From: an uncultured Collinsella sp.
GTDB taxonomy: Bacteria > Actinomycetota > Coriobacteriia > Coriobacteriales > Coriobacteriaceae
DNA: 64,000 nucleotides
Direction of reading: 5' to 3'
NCBI GenBank assembly: GCA_958439425.1
Contig: CAUBVH010000011.1
Coordinates: forward strand, 7,532-71,531
Positions within the stretch are counted from its first letter, which is position 1, and each line of letters opens with the position of its first letter. The notes under the pieces are model-generated. The model was not told the DNA's origin. It made no database searches and saw nothing but the letters and a program-made list of their open reading frames with translations. Below, piece by piece: positions 57,445-64,000 of the stretch. The position numbers were made by a program, and so were the translations under genes.

Positions 57445-59277
57445 ATGGCTCGACTGCACGTAATGGAACGCAGCCACGCTCAGGCCGTCATGGACGACCT
57501 GCACGATGCGCTCGGACGTCGTCTGGCGGTGAGTTCGCTCGCCCCGTGCCCCGTTGAGTTTACGGCAGCGCTCGTCAATCTGTGCTCCACCCAGAGCTGC
57601 GGCAAGTGCACGCCCTGCCGCGTGGGTCTGAGCGCGCTGAGCGACCTGCTCGCCGATGTGCTCGAAGGGCGCGCCGATGAGTCCACGCTCAACTTGATTG
57701 AGCGCACCGCCCGCACCATCTATCTTTCGAGCGATTGCGCCATCGGCTACGAAGCTGGCGCCATGGCACTCACGGCCATTCGCGGCTTCCGCGACGATTT
57801 TGAGCATCACATCCGCGAGCGCTCCTGCGGCTTTGACCGCGAGGCCCGCGTCCCGTGCGTTTCGGGCTGCCCGGCGCACGTCGACATTCCCGGGTACATT
57901 TCGCTGGTCGAGGCCGGCCGCTATGCCGACGCCGTCAAGGTCATCCGCAAGAACAATCCGCTGCCGCTCGTCTGCGGCCTGGTGTGCGAGCATCCCTGCG
58001 AGATGCACTGCCGCCGTGGCATGGTCGACGACCCCATGAACATCCTCGCCCTCAAGCGTTTTGCCGTCGAGCACAGTGAGCTCAACGACCACAAGCCGCA
58101 TGTAGTGGACAACACCGGCAAGCGCGTCGCCGTGATCGGCGGCGGCCCGGCCGGCCTTTCCTGCGCCTACTACCTGGCCGTGATGGGCCATAAGGTGACC
58201 ATCTTTGAGCAGCGCCACCACCTGGGCGGCATGCTGCGCTATGGCATCCCCAGCTATCGTCTGCCGCGCGAGCGCCTGCAGGCCGAGATCGACTGGATTT
58301 TGAGCGCCGGCATCGACGTTGAGCTCGATCACTCCGTCAACGGCGAGGAGCTTGCCCGCCTGCGCGACGAGTTCGATGCCGTCTACCTGGCCATTGGCGC
58401 CCACAGCGATAAGAAGCTCGGCCTTCCGGGCGAAGAGGCGCCCGGCGTGGAGTCGGCCGTCAAGATGCTGCGCGCCATCGGTGACGACGAGCTGCCCGAC
58501 CTGAGCGGCCAGCGCGTGTGCGTCATCGGCGGCGGCAACGTGGCCATGGACGTGGCGCGCTCTGCCGTGCGCTGCGGTGCCGAAAAGGTGAGCATTGTCT
58601 ACCGCCGCCGCATCTGCGATATGACGGCTCAGGACGCCGAGATTGCCGGTGCCCAGGCCGAGGGCTGCGAGGTTCTGGAGCTGACGGCGCCGCTCGCCAT
58701 CGAGACGGGCGAGGACGGTCGCGTGAGCGGCCTGCGCGTGCAGCCGCAGATTATCGGCGAGCCCCGTCGCGGTCGTCCGGCCCCGCGTGCCGCCGCGACG
58801 CCCGAGCGCGTCATTCCCTGCGAGCGCGTGTTCGTGGCCATTGGCCAGGACATCGATTCCAAGCCGTTTGAGGACATGGGCATCGTCTGCAAGTGGGGTC
58901 GCGTCGTCACCGATTCGGATGGCGCCGTGCCCAACTTCGACGGCCTCTTTAGCGGCGGCGACTGCCAGACCGGTCCCGCCACCGTCATCCGGGCCATCAA
59001 CGCCGGCCGCGTTGCTTCGGCAAATATCGACCGCTACCTGGGCTTCGACCACAAGATCAAGCTCGACGTTGAGCTGCCGACCGTGCAGTTTAAGGGCAAG
59101 CACGAGTGCGGCCGCTGCGAGCTGGGCGAGCGCGAGGCCGGCGAGCGCATCCGCGATTGGAATCTGGTCGAGCAGGGCCTTACCGAGGAAGAGGCACGCC
59201 AGGAGGCAAGCCGCTGCCTGCGTTGCGACCACTTTGGCTTTGGCGCGTTCCGCGGAGGGAGGAACCTGGAATGGTAG
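57445..59277 (+). CDS. iron-sulfur flavoprotein (NuoF C-terminal-like plus GltD/NfnB-like), hydrogenase partner
   Basis: This has 610 residues from ATG 57445, with GAGAGGGGATCTT upstream. Residues 30-110 correspond to the C-terminal 4Fe-4S part of NuoF/HydB (TQSCGKCTPCRVGL); the FMN and NADH-binding part is absent. Residues 130-545 are a GltD/NfnB-type module: Cys-rich VPCVSGCPAHVDIPG and VCEHPCEMHC, FAD motif VAVIGGGPAGLSCAYYL, pyridine nucleotide motif VCVIGGGNVAMDVARSA, and GGDCQTGPATVI. The last 50 residues carry more Cys (CGRCELGE, CLRCDHFGFG). It overlaps the hydrogenase gene by 7 nt, so it probably passes electrons between NAD(P)H and that enzyme. Confidence 0.9.
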   Translation: MARLHVMERSHAQAVMDDLHDALGRRLAVSSLAPCPVEFTAALVNLCSTQSCGKCTPCRVGLSALSDLLADVLEGRADESTLNLIERTARTIYLSSDCAIGYEAGAMALTAIRGFRDDFEHHIRERSCGFDREARVPCVSGCPAHVDIPGYISLVEAGRYADAVKVIRKNNPLPLVCGLVCEHPCEMHCRRGMVDDPMNILALKRFAVEHSELNDHKPHVVDNTGKRVAVIGGGPAGLSCAYYLAVMGHKVTIFEQRHHLGGMLRYGIPSYRLPRERLQAEIDWILSAGIDVELDHSVNGEELARLRDEFDAVYLAIGAHSDKKLGLPGEEAPGVESAVKMLRAIGDDELPDLSGQRVCVIGGGNVAMDVARSAVRCGAEKVSIVYRRRICDMTAQDAEIAGAQAEGCEVLELTAPLAIETGEDGRVSGLRVQPQIIGEPRRGRPAPRAAATPERVIPCERVFVAIGQDIDSKPFEDMGIVCKWGRVVTDSDGAVPNFDGLFSGGDCQTGPATVIRAINAGRVASANIDRYLGFDHKIKLDVELPTVQFKGKHECGRCELGEREAGERIRDWNLVEQGLTEEEARQEASRCLRCDHFGFGAFRGGRNLEW

Positions 59278-61082
59278 AGCCCAACAAAACCACTGTCAGC
59301 GACAACACCGAAAGCGGAGCACTCAACATGGTCAAGCTCACGATCGATAACTGCGAGGTCGTGGTGCCCGAGCACACCACGATCCTGGATGCGGCCAAGT
59401 CCGTCGGCATCCAGATTCCCACCCTGTGCTATCTGCGCGATCTGAACGAGATCGGCGGCTGCCGTGTGTGCGTGGTCGAGGTTGAGGGCTGCGACCAGCT
59501 GGTTGCCGCCTGCAACAACTACGTACTCGACGGCATGGTGGTCCACACCAACAGCCCCAAGGCCCGCGAGGCGCGTCGCACCAACGTGCAGCTGCTGCTG
59601 TCCCAGCACGACTCGCGCTGTACGAGCTGCGTGCGCAGCGGTAACTGCAACCTGCAGACCATCGCCAACGACCTGGGCATTTTCTATCTGCCGTATCAAA
59701 GGCATTTGGCGGGCGAGGGCTGGGACTTCGATTTCCCCATCATCCGCGAAAACGACAAGTGCATTAAATGCATGCGCTGCATCAAGGTGTGCGAGAACGT
59801 GCAAGGCCTAGGGATTTGGGACCTGACCAGCCGAGCCACGCACACCGCCGTGGGTACCCGCGGGCGCGCGCCCATCGGCAAGACTGATTGTGTCGCATGC
59901 GGCCAGTGCATCACGCATTGCCCGACGGGCGCGCTGCGCGAGCGCGACGACACCGAGACCGTGTTTGATGCTCTCGCCGATCCCGATAAGATCGTGCTGG
60001 TGCAGATAGCGCCGGCCGTGCGCACCGCCTGGGGTGAGGAGCTCGGTATTCCGCGCGAGGATGCCACCGTTGAGCGCCTGGCCTGCGCGCTGCGCCGCGT
60101 GGGCTTTGAGTACGTGTTCGACACCGATTTCTCGGCCGATCTCACCATTATGGAGGAGGGCTCCGAGCTGATCGAGCGCCTGGGCGCCGCCGCCAAGGGC
60201 GAGAGTAACAGCCGCGGCTGGCCCATGTTTACGAGCTGCTGCCCGGGCTGGGTGCGCTTTGTAAAGGCGCGCTACCCGGAGTTTGTCGACAGCCTGTCCA
60301 CGTCAAAGTCGCCGCAGCAGATGTTCGGCGCTATTGCCAAGACCTACTACGCCAAGGTGCTGGGCGTGGAGCCCGAGCGTCTGTTCGTGGTGTCCGTGAT
60401 GCCGTGCACGGCCAAGAAGGCCGAGTGTGCGCTGCCGAGCATGATGGGCGAGGGCGGCGCGCCCGACGTGGACGTTGCGCTGACGGTGCGCGAGATGGTG
60501 CGCATGATCCGCGCGAGCCACGTGAGCGTCGACACGCTGGTCGAGGAGCCGCTCGATACGCCGCTGGGCTTTGGCACGGGCGCGGGCGTGATTTTTGGCG
60601 CCACGGGCGGCGTGATGGAGGCCGCCGTGCGCTCGGCATATTACCTGGTGACGGGCAAGAACCCGGATGCCGATTTCTTTACCGACGTGCGCGGCCTGGA
60701 CGGCTGGAAAGAAGCCGTGGCCGATATCGATGGCACCAAGGTGCGCGTCGCCGTGGCGCACGGGCTGGGCAACGCTGCCCGCCTGCTCGATGCGATTCGC
60801 GACGGCCGTGCGAGCTATGACTTCGTCGAGGTCATGGCGTGCCCGGGCGGCTGCGTCGGTGGCGGCGGTCAGCCCATTCACGACGGCTGCGAGCTGGCGG
60901 CCGAGCGCGGCCAGGTGCTGTGGGGCCTGGATGCCGCTGCGGACATTCGCTTCTCGCACGAGAACCCCGATGTTCAGGCGTGCTACCGCGAGTTTTTGGG
61001 CGCGCCGCTCTCGCCGCTGGCCGAGGAGTTGCTGCATACCGACCATCACGCCTGGTCGATGCCTAACGAGGGGGCGTGCTAG
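59271..61082 (+). CDS. [FeFe] hydrogenase with NuoG-like N-terminus
   Basis: This has 603 residues from ATG 59271 (GGAGGGAGG upstream). The N-terminal 2Fe-2S domain shows CYLRDLNEIGGCRVC; the His/Cys cluster is HDSRCTSCVRSGNC; and two 4Fe-4S motifs are present (CIKCMRCIKVC and CVACGQCITHC). The H-cluster motifs are TSCCPGW (L1), MPCTAKKAE (L2) and EVMACPGGCVGGGGQP (L3), all with intact Cys. A second start at ATG 59329 is possible. It takes part in H2 formation or uptake with the flavoprotein upstream. No hydE, hydF or hydG maturase gene is in the window. Confidence 0.95.
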   Translation: MVEPNKTTVSDNTESGALNMVKLTIDNCEVVVPEHTTILDAAKSVGIQIPTLCYLRDLNEIGGCRVCVVEVEGCDQLVAACNNYVLDGMVVHTNSPKAREARRTNVQLLLSQHDSRCTSCVRSGNCNLQTIANDLGIFYLPYQRHLAGEGWDFDFPIIRENDKCIKCMRCIKVCENVQGLGIWDLTSRATHTAVGTRGRAPIGKTDCVACGQCITHCPTGALRERDDTETVFDALADPDKIVLVQIAPAVRTAWGEELGIPREDATVERLACALRRVGFEYVFDTDFSADLTIMEEGSELIERLGAAAKGESNSRGWPMFTSCCPGWVRFVKARYPEFVDSLSTSKSPQQMFGAIAKTYYAKVLGVEPERLFVVSVMPCTAKKAECALPSMMGEGGAPDVDVALTVREMVRMIRASHVSVDTLVEEPLDTPLGFGTGAGVIFGATGGVMEAAVRSAYYLVTGKNPDADFFTDVRGLDGWKEAVADIDGTKVRVAVAHGLGNAARLLDAIRDGRASYDFVEVMACPGGCVGGGGQPIHDGCELAAERGQVLWGLDAAADIRFSHENPDVQACYREFLGAPLSPLAEELLHTDHHAWSMPNEGAC

Positions 61083-61084
61083 CG

Positions 61085-62140
61085 ATGCGCGCGTTTGATG
61101 TTGAGATGACGCGCCGGGGGTTTGCCTCGGCGCTCGCCGTGGGCGCGTTGTCGCTTGCGCTCGCGGGCTGTGGCGGCGGGGCTGTCGGTGCCGGGTCCGC
61201 CGCGGGCTCGGCTGCCACGGACGGCGCCGGTGCTGCTGCGGAGCCGGTCGAGGTGCGCGTCGCCTCGCTCAAGGGACCGACCTCGATTGGCCTGGTGCAG
61301 TTTATGGACCAGGCGGCGAGCGGCGAGACGGATAACGAGTTCGACTTTGCGATCAGCGCCGCAGCCGACGAGATCGTGCCCAAGGTCATTCAGGGCGATG
61401 TCGACATTGCCCTGGTGCCCGCCAACGTGGCGAGCGTGCTCTACAACAAGACCGAGGGCGCGGTGCAGGTCATCGACATCAACACGCTGGGCGTGCTGAG
61501 CGTTGTGACGGGCGACGCGAGTGTGACCTCGTTTGGCGATCTGGCGGGCCATACCGTCTATATGACGGGCAAGGGCACCACGCCGGAGTACGTCATGAAC
61601 TATCTGCTGGAGCGCGCAGGTCTGACTGGCCAGGTGGCGCTTGAGTTTAAGAGTGAACCCACCGAGGTGCTGTCGGCCCTGCTTGCCGACCCGTCCGCCG
61701 TGGGCGTGCTGCCGGAGCCATTCAAGACCGCTGCCATCGCCAAGAGCGAGGGCAAGCTGTCGGCACCGATGAGCCTGACCGATGTGTGGGACGAGCTCGC
61801 GGGTGATACGGGCTCCCGTTTGCTGACGGGCGTGACCGTGGTGCGCCGTGCCTTTGCCGAGGAGCATCCCGAGGCTGTGGCGGAGTTCTTAAGCTGCCAT
61901 GCGGCGAGCGTTGAGGCCGTAAACGCGGCACCGGCGGACTGGGCTCAGGCGGTGGTCGATGCGGGTATCGTCGATAACGCCACGATTGCCGAAAAGGCGA
62001 TTCCCGGGTGCATGCTCGTGTGCCAGACGGGGAAAGATATGAAGGCGGCGCTCGGTGGGTACCTACAGGTGCTGGCCGATGCGGACGCGAGTGCCGTGGG
62101 CGGTAAGCTTCCGGCTGACGATTTCTACTACATGGAGTAG
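61085..62140 (+). CDS. ABC transporter substrate-binding lipoprotein (NitT/TauT type)
   Basis: This has about 351 residues from ATG 61085; GTG 61076 or ATG 61106 are possible. The signal has a twin-Arg start (TRRGFASALAVGAL) and a lipobox LAGC. A Gly/Ala-rich linker follows, then the NMT1/SsuA-like domain (VRVASLKGPTSIGLVQFMD; GDVDIALVPANVASVLYN; GKGTTPEYVMNYLLERAGL). It pairs with the fused permease-ATPase next door. The substrate is unknown. Confidence 0.9.
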   Translation: MRAFDVEMTRRGFASALAVGALSLALAGCGGGAVGAGSAAGSAATDGAGAAAEPVEVRVASLKGPTSIGLVQFMDQAASGETDNEFDFAISAAADEIVPKVIQGDVDIALVPANVASVLYNKTEGAVQVIDINTLGVLSVVTGDASVTSFGDLAGHTVYMTGKGTTPEYVMNYLLERAGLTGQVALEFKSEPTEVLSALLADPSAVGVLPEPFKTAAIAKSEGKLSAPMSLTDVWDELAGDTGSRLLTGVTVVRRAFAEEHPEAVAEFLSCHAASVEAVNAAPADWAQAVVDAGIVDNATIAEKAIPGCMLVCQTGKDMKAALGGYLQVLADADASAVGGKLPADDFYYME

Positions 62141-62143
62141 CTC

Positions 62144-63520
62144 GTGCGTGCGTTTGCTCGACAAATGACTGAGCGTGCGAAGGCGGTGGCGGCAGTAGGT
62201 GCCGTCGCCGCCTTTTGGCTTGCCGTGTGGATCTTTGCGGCGTCGCTGGTGGCGCAGCCGTTGATTTTGCCGGGGCCGGGTGCCGTTGCCTTGGCGCTTC
62301 TGCGCCTGGTGTGCGATGGCGGTACCTGGGCGATTTTGGCGGGCTCGGGCGCGCGGATACTGGGCGGGCTGGCGCTTGCCGCGGTGTGTGGTGGTGTGCT
62401 TGCCGGGATTTCGTCACGTTCGCGGGCGTTTGCGCACCTGGTGGCTCCGGCGCTGTCGTTTGTAAAGGCGACACCGGTCGCCTGCGTGGTGGTCCTGTTG
62501 CTAATCTGGCTGGGGTCGGTGCGCGTGAGCATCGCGGCAGTCTTTTTGATGGCGCTGCCGGGCGTGTATTTTTCGCTGGCCGAGGGCTTGGCACAGGTGA
62601 ATAAACCGCTGGAGCAGATGTTCCGTCTGCATGGCGTGCGCGGCTGGCGACTGTTTTGCGCCCATACCTGGCGCGAAGTCCTGCCGTTTGTGCTTTCGTG
62701 TGCGCGTGCCGTGATTGGCATGAGCTGGAAGGCCGGCGTGGCAGCCGAGCTCATCGGCATGGCGGTGGGCACCGTGGGTGAGCGCATCTATCAGGCGAAG
62801 CTTTTGATCGAGACGGCTGATCTGCTGGCGTGGACCGTGCTGGTCGTTGCCGCCTCGTGGGCGTGTGAGCGCGTGCTGGTGTGGCTGCTGCGGGTTTCGG
62901 GACCCGTGGCGTGGCGCGTGGCCGTGCGGGCGCATGGGCGCGGCGCTCGCGGGCGTGCGGGGGCTGCCGGGGGCGGCGCTGCGGCGGAGCTTGCGCTCGC
63001 CGTGGGCGATCGCGCGCCCTGGGCGCCGGCGCTCGACGGACTGGTGCTCAACGTGCCCGCGGGTGGGCGTATCTGTGTGATGGGCGCCTCGGGTGCGGGT
63101 AAGTCGACGCTCCTTGCCCTTGCGGCAGGGGAGTGCGCACCGTGCTCGATGGTGTTTCAGGATGCACGCTTGGTCGAGTCCGCCTCGGCGCTGGATAACG
63201 TGCTGGTGTGCGCCGATGCACGCGTGGACGCCTCGAGTGCTGCGGCCCTGTTGCGCTTGCTGGTGCCGGGGGTCGATGTGCATGCTCGCGTGGCCGAGCT
63301 TTCGGGCGGGCAGCGCCGCCGTGTCGAGATTGCCCGCGCCCTGCTGTGTCCGGGCGGCGCGGTGATTCTTGACGAGCCCTTTACCGGTTTAGATACCGCT
63401 GCGCGCGACGCATGCGCCGAGGTCGTGCTCGACTTGCTCGACGGCCGCATGCTCCTGCTTGCCACGCACGATGTCGCCGACGCTCAGGCCCTCGATATCT
63501 CGGATATCATCACGCTCTAA
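62144..63520 (+). CDS. fused ABC permease and ATPase (NitT/TauT type importer)
   Basis: This 458-residue fusion starts at GTG 62144, 3 nt after the lipoprotein gene. Residues 1-250 are a binding-protein-dependent permease with about six helices, ending in the EAA-type segment RLHGVRGWRLFCAHTWREVLPFVLSCARAVIGMSWKAGVAAELIG. Residues 275-458 are a short ABC ATPase with Walker A GASGAGKST, signature LSGGQRRRVEIARALL and Walker B AVILDEPFTGLD; the domain lacks some usual spacer sequence. Importers normally have separate genes, so this fusion is unusual. Cotranscription with the hydrogenase is likely, since there are no gaps between the four genes. Confidence 0.88.
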   Translation: MRAFARQMTERAKAVAAVGAVAAFWLAVWIFAASLVAQPLILPGPGAVALALLRLVCDGGTWAILAGSGARILGGLALAAVCGGVLAGISSRSRAFAHLVAPALSFVKATPVACVVVLLLIWLGSVRVSIAAVFLMALPGVYFSLAEGLAQVNKPLEQMFRLHGVRGWRLFCAHTWREVLPFVLSCARAVIGMSWKAGVAAELIGMAVGTVGERIYQAKLLIETADLLAWTVLVVAASWACERVLVWLLRVSGPVAWRVAVRAHGRGARGRAGAAGGGAAAELALAVGDRAPWAPALDGLVLNVPAGGRICVMGASGAGKSTLLALAAGECAPCSMVFQDARLVESASALDNVLVCADARVDASSAAALLRLLVPGVDVHARVAELSGGQRRRVEIARALLCPGGAVILDEPFTGLDTAARDACAEVVLDLLDGRMLLLATHDVADAQALDISDIITL

Positions 63521-63592
63521 ATACTAACTCAGCAACAAAATGATCCGTTTTCCTCCGTCCCCATGGGGTCGGGTGTGGTATTCTATCTGCGG

Positions 63593-63621
63593 GGTAATAC
63601 TTAGGGATACCAAGTAATACC
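63593..63621. promoter_or_regulatory. palindrome GGTAATACTT-N9-AAGTAATACC upstream of the antitoxin
   Basis: Arms lie at 63593-63602 and 63612-63621, with one mismatch pair, 115 nt upstream of the RelB-like gene. RelB/DinJ-type proteins commonly bind such palindromes to repress their own operon. The stretch 63521-63735 shows no other gene. Confidence 0.5.
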
Positions 63622-63735
63622 AACGCCGCAGAAACAAACTCCGGATGCGGGCCAATCGGGTTGCCTTCACAGCCCGTCGCCCGGCCGCGTGGCCCGCATC
63701 TATCCGCACTACCGTCGTTTCAAAAAGGAAGCGCC

Positions 63736-63993
63736 ATGGCAGAACACATGACCCCCGTAGTCGCGAAGGTCTTGCCCGAGGAAAAGGCGGCCTTCGCGGC
63801 GGCAACCCAGCTCGTAGGTACCACGCCGTCCAACGCCATCCGCATGTTCATTGCCGCGTTCAATCGCTGCGGCACCTTCCCGTTCGACATCTCGCCCAAC
63901 GGGGCCTTTGGCAAAGACTGTCCCCAACAACTAGTCGTTAAAGAACATTACAGTCGAAATTGTCAGCCCGGGACCGTCTCGGGCTACGATTGA
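63736..63993 (+). CDS. RelB/DinJ family antitoxin-like protein
   Basis: This has 85 residues from ATG 63736 (AAAAAGGAAGCGCC upstream). Residues 5-55 follow the RelB/DinJ ribbon-helix-helix pattern (VAKVLPEEKAAFAAATQLVGTTPSNAIRMFIAAFNRCGTFPFDIS). From about residue 60 the sequence is unlike the family and is encoded by DNA that matches repeat C (GTCCCCAACAACTAGTCGTT), so the native C-terminus was probably overwritten by the repeat. No toxin gene is visible before the window ends 7 nt later. Confidence 0.75.
   Translation: MAEHMTPVVAKVLPEEKAAFAAATQLVGTTPSNAIRMFIAAFNRCGTFPFDISPNGAFGKDCPQQLVVKEHYSRNCQPGTVSGYD
63916..63945. repeat. repeat C copy within the antitoxin 3' end
   Basis: GACTGTCCCCAACAACTAGTCGTTAAAGAAC matches the left part of the palindrome at 37261-37298 and the half copy at 37303-37320, with a few changes. 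It lies within the coding end of the RelB-like gene. Confidence 0.6.
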
Positions 63994-64000
63994 GGCGCGC

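Overview
The window looks like a chromosomal segment of a Coriobacteriia member, most likely Collinsella or a close relative. The grounds are high G+C with strong C/G third-position bias, a bL31 with an Ala/Lys/Glu-rich tail, a SecA-RF2-YitT neighbourhood, split transketolase subunits, a NuoG-like [FeFe] hydrogenase and PTS-based sugar uptake. The genus is an inference from gene content; no rRNA is present.

Layout. 1-6.2 kb: a partial DUF2975-like membrane gene, then two related export/bacteriocin-type cassettes (secreted peptide plus ABC permease and ATPase; in the second the permease and ATPase are fused). 6.3-19.2 kb: housekeeping genes: rpmE with a structured leader, secA, prfB, a YitT permease, transketolase halves, ftsEX and rnr. 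19.3-20.6 kb: a serine recombinase and a VanZ-like protein. 20.8-25.3 kb: a complete MurNAc scavenging operon (RpiR regulator, murQ, PTS EIIBC, MupG-type hydrolase). 25.3-29.1 kb: an ArsC-like protein, a MarR-like fragment, tRNA-Gln and tRNA-Glu, a TPR protein, smpB, and a flavin reductase with a rubredoxin. 29.4-37.2 kb: mntH and gltBD. 37.6-41.9 kb: an orphan gene, an AbiEi/DUF559-like protein, an amidohydrolase and a zinc-ribbon membrane protein. 42.0-45.1 kb: the copper module copA-copZ-csoR. 45.6-48.9 kb: a membrane Ser/Thr kinase and an FHA protein. 49.4-51.7 kb: a DEAD-box helicase with a long RGG tail. 52.6-57.2 kb: an alpha-glucoside PTS operon under a LicT-type antiterminator. 57.4-63.5 kb: an [FeFe] hydrogenase, its flavoprotein partner and an ABC importer. 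63.7 kb: a RelB/DinJ-like antitoxin.

The most unusual signal is a repeat family found only between 29.2 and 49.2 kb. Fifteen copies share arms of about 16 nt (core GTCTCGATCTGTAACA and its inverse). These enclose a variable segment of 25 nt (26 nt in one copy) whose middle is usually A/T-rich. Within clusters the units repeat every 80-81 bp (one pair is 93). The six clusters bracket three modules on both sides: mntH, the AbiEi/DUF559-like gene, and the kinase-FHA pair. I know of no described family with this geometry.

Secondary signals: an RF2 whose codon-reading tripeptide reads SPT instead of SPF; an in-frame TGA where a zinc-ribbon cysteine is expected; a 128-nt nested hairpin upstream of ftsE; REP-like palindromes that share a GGGACAGGTT core but have different arms; and a candidate RAT antiterminator site upstream of the alpha-glucoside PTS operon.
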